Below are positions 1-9,209 of a stretch of 64,000 nucleotides of DNA, piece by piece; the first letter of the stretch is position 1; each line of letters starts with the position of its first letter. The stretch covers positions 2,542,001-2,606,000 of the forward strand of contig OZ024841.1 in NCBI GenBank assembly GCA_964017145.1, in the 5' to 3' direction. The stretch is from Agrocybe praecox. Taxonomy: Eukaryota; Basidiomycota; Agaricomycetes; Agaricales; Agrocybaceae. Position numbers and translations under genes: made by a program. The notes under the pieces are model-generated. The model did no database searches. It had not been told where the DNA came from and saw only the letters and a list, made by a program, of their open reading frames with translations.

Positions 1-540
1 CTAATCACATTGATTGGGTTTTGTTTCGGAGTATATACCAAGTACAAATCGTACATACACACTCAACCCCACAGCAAGCACCTTAACGTCAACCTTCACA
101 CCCAAGTCTACACTTTTTCCCAAGTCAATCAACCAACCAACATACCTACACCAACCTTCATACCCAAGTTTATCCCCTTGCTCAAGTCAATGAATTGACT
201 GACCTACCCATACCAACCTTCACACCCAAGTCTACACTCTTGCCCAAGTCAATAAATCAACCAGCCCACTTACATCAACCTTCATACCCAAGTATACCTC
301 CTTGCCCAAGTCAATGATCCAAGCTTCATGGGGATACCAATGCAATGAACAAAGGGTGGAAGCACATTTTAAAAGTTTTATATCATCATTGAAATTATGC
401 AAAACACATTTATATACATAGCCCCCAATAGTGCTCATAGAAGCTCAGTAGCATACAAAAAACAGCAAAAACAAAGTCCAAATACATACAGAATCACCCA
501 TAAAGTAGGTACAAATTGCCCAGAAAATAATGTTTTTTTT
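1..540. repeat. Degenerate CCCAAGTCAA minisatellite and A-rich lead-in of interspersed repeat copy 1
   Basis: The first ~320 bases are a degenerate array built on CCCAAGTCAA / ACCAACCTTCATACC words. The same vocabulary recurs at 36820-37240, ahead of another copy of the three-hairpin tail. Bases 430-560 are an A-rich stretch that aligns loosely with the sequence preceding the tails at 32567 and 40176. I see no gene here; the short frames are repeat-driven. I infer that this is the variable body of the repeat whose conserved end lies at 562-780. Confidence 0.6.
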
Positions 541-561
541 GTATTTAAAATGTAATACAAA

Positions 562-780
562 GACCCCTGGAACCCTCATATATTTTACAAATTTCAAAGG
601 TGACAAAAGTTTTTCAAGTCACAAAAGAAGCTCGGCATTATCAAAACGCCAAGAAAAAAAACATATGATTTTCTTTTTTTATTTTCCAACTTTTCGTTCT
701 TTTTCTTGGACCCCTCTAGGCTGCAATAAAGTGTCAAATTCTGTAGCCTAGGAGGTACCTTGAATGGGTCCACTGAAGTG
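562..780 (+). repeat. Three-hairpin repeat tail, copy 1
   Basis: One of four copies in the window (also 32567-32736, 37677-37877, 40176-40396). The copies start near GACCCCTGGAACC and end in CCACTGAAGTG. Three stems are visible: GTGAC..GTCAC, GGC..GCC and CCTCTAGGCTGCA..TGTAGCCTA. The two outer ends are imperfect inverted repeats of each other. The element stops directly against the truncated TET/JBP-like gene. No protein is encoded. Confidence 0.75.
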
Positions 781-2644
781 TGCAAACCCAAATCCAGGTA
801 AGTTTATATGGCTTATTTGGTATGTACATTGGTGTTTATGTGCGTTTAGATCTTTCATTGGGAAAGATCGTCATAGGATATATTATCCCAGCCATTGTTC
901 GTTTGCGGGAGGCTTGGCCTATGACCATCAACACTCATCTTTGTGATGGTCTTCTCAAAACATGGAGCATCTCGAACGTCCTTGATTGTACTGATTTCAA
1001 AGAAAGTCAGAAATATTTTTCTTTATTCCATAAAAAGTTAGTCTCTTCAATCTATTTGCCCGTCATTTATCTTATATACATACTAGTTCTTTTGTTTTAG
1101 CCCAACGGAATGAAGACGCTTGGAGCTTATGTCAATTGGATGTATCCAAACCAGCCGTTTTTAATCTTTGCAAATCCTCTGGATTTACTTTGTCACCTAG
1201 TCAGTCTCCTCCTCCTTACGTTCAACATGAATCTCGCCCTCCTTCTCCTCTTCCTCTATCTATTTCTTCATTATTGGCAACTATGCCTGGGCCCTCTATT
1301 CCATTGTCTCCTCTTACATCCATATCCTCTGAGGATTCCTCAGATGACGAGGATGAAAAGGAGGAGGAAGATTCCTATACGTTCACTCTTTCTTTTTCTA
1401 CATCAACGTCAGGAAGACTTCATGTGATCGATACAAACTATGACCCAACCTTGGAGGAAAATAGAAGATTTCCTTTCCCAAAAAAGGACACTCCAGCCTC
1501 AATCGTGTTCACAGAAGCACAAAGACAACTAGCGGCCGAGGCATTTTATCCTAAAACCTTGAAGGATTTTGAAACAACGGTAAGCCTTAACCCTCATTTA
1601 TTTATTTATTCTTATATTCCACCAGATTGTAGCCCAACTTGAGGAAGGTAAAAAGCCCAAGAACGCATATATAGGATTGGATCCTGCTATTCTTTTGGAG
1701 TAACTTTTTCTTTCTTTCTCTCACTTTTGCTTGCATGCTTAATCACTGCTTTATAGCAAAGTTCTCCACATCAATGACAAGTTTGGTCATCAAGTCTTGC
1801 TACTTGAGCCTAGTATGCCTGACCATCTTCGAACCAATATTATGACTTTTCTACTTGTCATTTTTCCTGATATTCTCACCAACACCGACTCCCTTCAAGC
1901 GGGAATAAACTTTCTTTATATATGCCTTCACTTCACCATTTATAATCGGTATTCTACATGGGTAAGCTTAAATTTTTTTATTTCATTTACGCTTTCTTAT
2001 CCAAGAAATAGGGCGACAATGCTCCCATCCATATTTCTCCTACCCAGCTTATAAGAGCTGGTGCCCATCGTCAACCAAACCCATATCTCTTTATTCCTCG
2101 AAGCTCAGAGGAGTTAAGAGATAACTTGCATACTTTCCATCAGCTATGCACCGCCCTTGCTGAAGTGCTTCGATGGCAAGCAAAGATTGTAAGTTTTAAA
2201 TTTTTATTTATAAACGTTGGTACTAAAGAAATGTAGTTAGAGGAATTTGTTCCTAGTTTCTCTGGATTGCTTCACAAATACGTCGAAACACTTCCCGACA
2301 ACCAATATGTTCCTATGGCACCATTTGCTAGTATGGTTGTCAACCTAAATGTTACAACTTCTGCTCACAGGGACTGGATGGATCTCCTCATGTGTGGTAT
2401 TCTTGTTGTCACGGATGCTGAAACGGAGGGTGGAGAGATCACCTTTGTTGAACTTGGTATAGTTGTTCGAGCCCGCAATGGCGACTATATGCTCTTTCCC
2501 TCTCATCAGATCACCCATCTTAATACTCATTTCAAAGGAAAACATGCATCTTTGGTTTTTCATATTGATCGAGCTTCCAAGCAGTGGATTGAAAACAATT
2601 TCAATGGATGGGGTGATAACATTAAATTCGTTAAATCTAAATAA
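781..2644 (+). CDS. TET/JBP-like 2-oxoglutarate/Fe(II) dioxygenase gene 1, 5' truncated, multi-exon
   Basis: Inferred exons are 849-1036, 1099-1579, 1626-1699, 1757-1961, 2012-2188 and 2237-2644, joined by short GT-AG introns; a few coding bases may lie before 798. Exon 2 carries a Ser/Pro-rich and acidic segment. The last exon has the double-stranded beta-helix core: an iron-binding HRD (HxD) motif, a GDYMLFPS strand, and a distal His in ITHLN. Family members oxidise methylated pyrimidines in DNA (TET, JBP), and Agaricomycetes carry expanded sets linked to KDZ transposons. The usual 2-oxoglutarate-contacting Arg after the distal His appears as His (GKHASLV, codon 2543-2545), so activity is doubtful. 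The N-terminal exons seen in the second copy are missing, and the frame begins where the hairpin repeat ends. A DUF6532-like gene follows 125 bp downstream on the same strand. Confidence 0.75.
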
Positions 2645-2768
2645 TAATTTATTTTTCTTCTAAATATATTTGTTTGGTTTTTGTTTGACCACCGTTGCTT
2701 TTAAGTGAAACCTGAGACTCAAGCTTGAACCTCCTTATATCTGTATTCTGTCATCCCCACATACACAC

Positions 2769-4835
2769 ATGGTCTCTCAAACTCGAGGCGCTGGTAGTTC
2801 TGCTCAGCAAAAGACAAAGGCCAAAGGCAAAGCAACTAAAGCCTCAACTTTCAAGAAAAATGCTATCCCTCCCTCTCCACAAGTCAGCGCACTTACTCCT
2901 GAAGAAGAAAAAACAATCCGCATTTTAGCAGAAAAAAAGAAAAAAAGCCAACAGGATGCCAAAAAAGCGGCAGACCAAGGTAAGTTAATATAATGCATAC
3001 TTCTCATGATTGACGTATTCTGTCCAGAGAGCCGTCAAATTAATGCTTCCATGCGGGAAGAAGACACTCAATCATCAGATGATTCTGACAGCGATCAAAA
3101 TCAAAATCCCAAGACTAAGCGCAAAGCATCCAGCTCCCAAAGAGAAGTCTCTGCCCCTGCTAAGAAGAAGCAAAGGGGTTCCAATATATTATCTGACGAA
3201 GAGATAGACTTAGCAGCAAACCTTAGCGGCCAAGACCAAATTAACAGTAACGATGAAGATGATACAGAGTCCTTAGCAGGCAGTATCGGTAATGAACACT
3301 CAGAAGTTTCTGGTGAAGCTGATTCTCAAGATGATGAGGACAAAGAGCAGCCTGAGGAACAGGTGGACGAAGAGAGGGAAGAAGAGGAAGAAGAAACACC
3401 CTCGCGTGCGTTGACTAATAAGTTGTTTCAAAATGGGGTATGATTTTTGTATTTTCTCGGAGTTATAGTATTTATCTTTCATCTATAGATTTATACCCAG
3501 AAGCCCCCCAACAGCAAGCAAGGTCGCACACGTAGACGTTCCCGCAAATCTGGTGACACTGAATCAGATCGCCCCCGATCTGGCAAAGTTCTTGAAGGAG
3601 ATTTCAACAAGGACGTCTTGCGTCTTGCTACTGCTGCCAAAGCATACTTTCGCCAACAAGCAGCCCTTGAAGAGGCATATCCTTCCAAAGATGCTACTGA
3701 ACGCTCAAGACAAGGAATGAGTTTGCTCAAGCGTGCAGCTAAAAGCGATATATCAACCATTAAGCCTTCTTTAACAGCTATATTCAAAAGGCTGGCAAGC
3801 TCAGAGGAAACGACCACTCTTGAAGCAGTGCTCACATATGTGCGATTTCTTTTTCTTGAAATTCAAAACTGACTGATTTGCTTTCTTGCAGGTGGCATAT
3901 GGAAGAGGGAATCTAACTAGTGGGCTTGCTATGAAGACCTCTGAACTTATTACAGGCTATTACAAAATTGGTGGCGAGTTCGCTGACAAGGATAACATAC
4001 AGAAAAAGGTAAAATGGTTGACGACGGCCGGTCATTTCAAATTCAGAGAGTTAAACATCGATGTAAGTAATTTTTTCTTCTTTGATATACTTATTAATCT
4101 GTTGCTATAGGAAGAAACCCATAACAAGAACCTTCCTTTCTCGCATCCAATTATCACACATGTTATACGCTTACAGTGGTTTGGAAAAAGTCAAAGCGAT
4201 CATGGTGCATATAATGCCATGGTCACTGCGAAGAGAATTTTTCCACGCGTCATAATCTTAGCTGTCACCTGCGTAAGCACTTCATTATTTTTCTTTAATC
4301 CAACTAATTATTGTTCTAGATTGAAAACTGTCTCAAGTGCTGGGCAGCCGGATACAAGTCAAATATTCCATTTAGCGAGGACAATTGTAGTGACTGGTAC
4401 TCACAATTTTATTCAATTTTATTTCTTTTTCTTACAGTATCTCCAGATACGCTCATCATGCAAATGCATACAAGGTAATTCAGGAACGCTGTCCCAGTTA
4501 CGCACAAAATCATGAGGCCAGCATGTATACTAAAATCAGGTAAGCAAGTACTGAGGAATTGCTATTTGGCTATACTAATAGTATCATAGCTTGCAAATAG
4601 CTATGGGTGGTGGGATCGAATCTCCTGAGGAGGAGTTTGAAGGCATAGATTTGGATTTTTTTGGAAGAATCTGCCAGAGCATCCTTGAATGCACGAGGAG
4701 CTGTAGTATCAGCTGGAGCATCTCCTCCTGCTGTGGCACCTCCTGTTTCTGCACCTTCCTCAACTGTGACACCTCCTCTTTCCACACCTTTCTCAACTGT
4801 GGCGCCTCATCTTTCTGCACCTTTCTCTTTGCCAT
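2769..4835 (+). CDS. DUF6532-like protein gene 1, eight exons, possible terminal frameshift
   Basis: Exons inferred from splice sites and frame: 2769-2979, 3028-3437, 3489-3839, 3892-4062, 4111-4272, 4320-4396, 4438-4539 and 4590-4835. The N-terminal half is Lys/Ser-rich, then strongly acidic with poly-Glu, then basic, which suggests a nuclear protein. The C-terminal half holds the conserved block I associate with DUF6532 of Agaricomycetes: helices around YGRGNLTSGLAMKTSELITG, VKWLTTAGHFKF, a THVIRLQWFG segment and a YAHHANAYK end. No biochemical function is known to me. A run of seven T at 4656-4662 shifts the frame; with six T the protein would run into a Pro/Ala/Ser-rich tail ending at 4835, otherwise it ends at 4866. 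The second copy at 44.8 kb sits in the same position relative to a TET/JBP-like gene. Confidence 0.65.
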
Positions 4836-4866
4836 AATTTTTACGCTAGCTGTCGTTTGTCAATAG

Positions 4867-6265
4867 TACTTTCTCTGGGTCGTATCAAATAGCACATATA
4901 CTATTATCTAATTTTAATATGATAATTTTCACCGAATCCAATTGGACATAGAGGAAGAATAAAACACCTCACAGCGCTTTGTACTGTATAGCACATACCA
5001 ACGCTCTAAATGGTTTACAGACATATTAAGATCTCTATGGGGTCTTCAAGTCTAAAGGTGTTCTATGAGTGTTAAATATATGTACGAAAGGGAAAAAGCT
5101 CTATAACACAGATTAACAGAATTTAGGCCCTCAAATATATGTGTGACAGAGCTACAATTGAAATAACCAATAATAGCATTGATTCATGAGCTGACATTGT
5201 AGGACTACATCAAATTTATATAAATTTAGAGGTGTTTCAAGCTACCCTAATACCTCTTGAGGATAAATTTTTTTGAATAGGCGACGCCTCAAGGCTATTT
5301 TGGAGCTTTCAATGCCTTGAGTGCCTTGAGTGCCTTGAGATGCCCCTAGGGCTCCTAAGTGCTCTACAGGCAAAAGGTTTTTTTCCTGATGTGGAAGAAT
5401 AACAAACAAATAAGTTCTAAAGGTAACATCCCTTACTGGATCACTCTTAATACAGTTAAATATATGCCTAAATTGCTCTGGTTTCATTCAGGCATACTTT
5501 TCTTTGTGTTTAAATGTATAGATTGGTAATAATAGATTTGGTATATCCTCAGAGGACAGTTTATTATGTTCTGACCCCTTTCATACCATATCTTTCTTGG
5601 ATAGGGATAAAGTAAGGTAAAGAAGGTAATCTACCAGGATAAAAGAAGTACTATACTCATTGTAGTCTCAAGATCAGTATATAATCTCGTTACAAGTCTT
5701 ATTTAATTACAATCCACAACAGTACCTGTAAGGTAGTCTACATCCTGATATACCTGCCACTGTGCTTGATACATGCAAATGTTGCTACAGAGACTTACAT
5801 AGATTTCGGTGTACATAGTAGGCTTGTGGTTAAGCTTAATAGGATTACAGGTTGTTATCTTTTGTGGATGAATCTATTTCTAAGGCTCTCTCATAATTCA
5901 TATCTTTATGTACCTGCATTAAAACACACTGCAAGGGGAAATCACCACTTGATGTAGTGTATAAGTCACCATACAACAGGATTTAGCCATAACTGTGGTA
6001 GCAGTGGATGTGGCAATCCAACCTTGCCGGACAACATATATTATAATGTAAATGCGGCAATGTGTGCGGTGAAGTCTGTAGGTGGCAATGTGTATGTTGA
6101 ATAATATGTGTGCTTTATAGTGGTAGTAATAATGTCCCACCCATTGCAAGAAGGTTACCCATGCTCCAATTTATTTTTAAAAATATGTGCAGCGGTGAAG
6201 TCACATTTCACTGGTCATTAATGTGGCAGCACTGCAAGTGGTGAAGTTTTGGTGTGCTAAATAGT
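4867..6265. other. AT-rich stretch without a recognisable gene
   Basis: No frame here shows a family signature. A small minus-strand frame near 5242-5487 contains tandem CTCAAGGCA words and a CATCAGGAAAAA block. Similar words occur at 50780-50880, next to the broken end of the NLR gene, so this is probably a minor interspersed repeat. Otherwise I see only AT-rich intergenic sequence. Confidence 0.5.
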
Positions 6266-6269
6266 GACA

Positions 6270-7445
6270 CAAGACCAACTTTGCCGCCCCATGGTGAAAA
6301 GATTTCTGCCCTACCTCACCGCTTTTGTTGAACACTTGTACACCTACAAATGTATTTATAATTTATCCTATGGTACAGTATACATCCATATCTACTGTAA
6401 TACACCATTTCATATCCCTCTGGTTGCCGACACAACTTTTCTGCTGCACGGTGAACATTTTTGTACTGTACCTCACCGCTTTTTTTGGCTACTTTTGTAC
6501 ATCTACTACAAATGTATTTTTAATTTATTCTACGGTACAGTATACATCTATATCTATTGTAATACACCCTTTACTACCCCTCTGGTTGCCGACCCAACTT
6601 CGCTGCTCAACGGTGAACATCTTTGTACCTTACCTCACCGCTTTTTTTGACCACTTTTGTACATCTACAAATGTATTTTTAATTTATTCTACGGTACAGT
6701 ATACATCTATATCTACTGTAATACACCCTTTCCTATCCCTCTGGTTGCCGACCCCACTTCACCGCTTCACAGTGAACATTTTTGTACCTTACCTCACCGC
6801 TTTTTTTGAACACTTTTGTACATCTACTACAAATGTATTTTTAATTTATTCTACGGTACATTATACAACTATATCTACTATAATACACCTTTTCCTATCC
6901 CTCTGGTTGCCGACCCCACTTTGCCGCTTCACGGTGAACATTTTTGTATCTCACCTCACCGCTTTTTTTGGACACTTTTGTACATCTACTACAAATGTAT
7001 TTTTAATTTATTCTACGGTACATTATACAACTATATCTACTATAATACACCTTTCCCTATCCCTCTGGTTGCCAACTCCACTTCGCCGTTTCACGGTGAA
7101 CATTTTTGTACCCTACTTCACCGCTTTTTTGGGCCACTTTTGTATATCTACAAATGTATTTTTAATTTATTCTACAGTACAGTATACATCTATATCTACT
7201 ATAATACACCTTTTCGCATCCCTCTAGTTGCCGACTCAACTTTGCTGCTCCATGGTGAACATTTTGTACCCTACCTCACCGCTTTTTTTGACCACTTTGT
7301 ACATCTACTACAAATGTATTTTTAATTCATTCGACGGGACAGTATACATCTATATCTACTGAAATACACCCTTTCCTACCCCCCTGGTTGCCGACCCAAA
7401 TTCGCCGCCCCACGGTGAAATTTTTCTACCCTACCCCATCGCTTT
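6270..7445 (+). repeat. Satellite array, ~159/162 bp unit, about 7 copies
   Basis: The tandem unit runs from a cACGGTGAACATTTTTGTAC box through ACCTCACCGCTTTTTT, CATCTAC(TAC)AAATG, a TATACATCTATATCTACTGT box and CCCTCTGGTTGCCGAC. GGTGAAC-type boxes recur near 6292, 6449, 6610, 6770, 6931, 7094, 7252 and 7412. Units differ by single 3-bp steps (one or two TAC), so one reading frame stays open for about 300 codons across five to six units. I regard the frame as a by-product of this, with no coding evidence. The last copy is degraded and runs into pyrimidine-rich sequence. Confidence 0.9.
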
Positions 7446-7898
7446 TTTGGGCCCCCAATTACCTGATTCTCCAGGTACCCCTACCCCATTACTACCAATA
7501 CCACACCCCCTATACTACCCACCTACCCTACTGCCCAATCCTACTGCCCCATTTCGCCGAGACTATATCTCGCCGTATCCCAATATGGAAATCCCTGCTG
7601 GAGTGCACCAGTGTGCGCACTGGCACCATTAGATACGCTACACTGTAGGTACACACTGTACCATTAGATACGGTACACTGTAATATGGGTATGTGTCCTC
7701 ATCACAGCCAGACAAAGGTGGAGAGGAAAATGGACGAGGGGTACAGGGGGCAGAAGTGGACTCCTCGGGTTGAATGGCAGTAAGAGGTCGATCTTCCATC
7801 ACAGGAGCCGAAGGAGCAGGAGTAGGAGTAGGAGACCGGTGCACAGGTGCATACCGAGGACTCAGCACAGGCTGCAGGACCAGAGAGCCAGGCGTAAC
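7446..7898. other. Pyrimidine-rich spacer with a short direct repeat
   Basis: CCCTACC-rich sequence, then two copies of a CACCATTAGATACG(C/G)TACACTGTA word at about 7622-7682. On the minus strand 7690-7868 a Pro/Ser/Thr-rich frame is open, but it lies beyond the in-frame stop of the neighbouring gene, so I do not call it coding. Confidence 0.5.
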
Positions 7899-8626
7899 TC
7901 AATCGTTGCTGGGAGGTGCTGTAAAAAACTCGTCGATGACTGGGGCCTTAAGCTGTTTAAGCTGTATACAATGTATTTAGCGCAGCGAAATAGAATAAGA
8001 GCATTTCTACACATACCTCTCTGTCCCTTTTTATCTGCTCCATCCAAATAGCAGCCTCCTTCTCCCGCGCTAGCTTCTTAGCCGCACGTATTGCCCGATA
8101 TTCCCCTACGGCATGCCTCCTTTTCTCGTGGTTGTAGTAGTCATCACCCAAGTTGCGTATTACGGCGCTCATGCCAGGGGTAGCAGGGACAGGACGGCGC
8201 CTTGGCTGGGCAACAACAGGCTCGATTTCTTCAACGAGGGAAGATTCCTTCGCTTTTCGGCCACGTTTGGGGCCGGTATTCGCAGATATCGATGCTCCAG
8301 ATCTGTAGGGTATATATCAGAATCAATAATTATGCAGAATGAAAGATAGTACTCACTGTCTCTGGGACCTCATACCGCGTCGGACGTGTTGAACATGAGC
8401 TGGCGCGGGGTCTTCTGGCCTGGAGAAAGTCATAAAATAAAGGAAAAAACTTAACAGAAAATAAGACTTACTCGTCTTCGGCCTCGTCTTCTGGTTGAAC
8501 AACTGGGACATCTTCCAAGGATGGTCTAAAACAAGGTGTTCGGTCAACACAAATTGTAAAGCGGAAAAATAGAGGGGAATGGCTCACGCAGACGCACAAC
8601 GCTTGGAACGTCGGGGAGCTTCTTTC
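7899..8626 (-). CDS. Hypothetical basic protein, 5' end cut off by a MULE-like insertion
   Basis: A clean chain of minus-strand exons with GT-AG introns can be followed: about 8588-8626, 8472-8524, a short exon near 8360-8422, about 8010-8303, and a last exon ending in TGA at 7899-7901. The peptide has an acidic segment (EDEAEDE), an AT-hook-like GPKRGRK motif and a Lys/Arg/Glu-rich helix (AIRAAKKLAREKEAA). This suggests a nuclear or DNA-associated protein, but I do not recognise the family. The first visible exon begins exactly at the end of the MULE-like element (8627), so the promoter and first exons have been separated from this part. Confidence 0.5.
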
Positions 8627-8847
8627 AGCCTTGTCTGGCAGATTCATGTATCAAATCTGGCAATATGGACTTTTTTTGATACATCATAGTGGGCAATCAC
8701 CTACCCCGGCAACATGCACCAAGTGTGCCGTAGGCAGAGAGCAGTTGGTCTTGCCAAATATTAATAAACATTGCTGTTTTTGATATTTTCGGACAGTAAT
8801 TAGGCACTGCAGGCGTAGTGGTTATGTTTTTTGGTGTGATATGTCAA
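8627..8847. mobile_element. MULE-like foldback element copy 1, left end (before Gypsy insertion)
   Basis: Starts AGCCTTGTCTGG, like the intact copy at 18677, and is closely similar to it. The element is interrupted after GTCAA (8843-8847) by the Gypsy LTR and resumes at 27625 with the repeated GTCAA. The two halves together make one arm of the foldback structure. Confidence 0.85.
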
Positions 8848-9209
8848 TGTGACGCTGCGCGGTTGCGGGACTTCGTAGAGTCGAAGTTGCCGGTGTTGGG
8901 GTAAGGGTGTGTGTTGCCTTGTAACTCTAGGCGAGAGGCGATGTCTCCCATCGTTGGGGAGCAGATGACTGGGTGCTCAGCCGGCAAGGGTAGAGGTAGG
9001 CTCTCGAGCCCTTAATGTATCGAGGTTGACAGCAAGAAAGATGATTCTATATTCGTAATAGCATCAGAAGCTACTCTAGATTACATAACGTGACTAGTAC
9101 GATAATAGAATGCATGTGACAAGATGAGATAAGATAAGAATAAAGAAAATGTTAAAAATAGCGCGAGCAAGATACGGCGGATGTCCCATAAGTATACTAC
9201 ATCGTCACA
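8848..9209 (-). repeat. 3' LTR of the Gypsy element
   Basis: A 362-bp copy with TGTGACG..CGTCACA ends. Compared with the 5' LTR it has five substitutions, all at CpG sites, and lacks one CTT. Its first bases supply the TGA stop of the upstream third ORF. Confidence 0.95.

Noticed and set aside
562..780. Hairpin tail as a Helitron 3' end
   Set aside because: Helitron ends have one hairpin and a CTRR terminus. Here there are three stems and a CCACTGAAGTG end with imperfect inverted termini.
6325..7325. Long open frames over the satellite
   Set aside because: They follow from a unit length divisible by three. No start context, domain or splice structure supports a gene.
7638..7868. Pro-rich minus-strand frame as the C-terminus of the 7899-8626 gene
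   Set aside because: An in-frame TGA precedes it and no good intron bypasses the stop.
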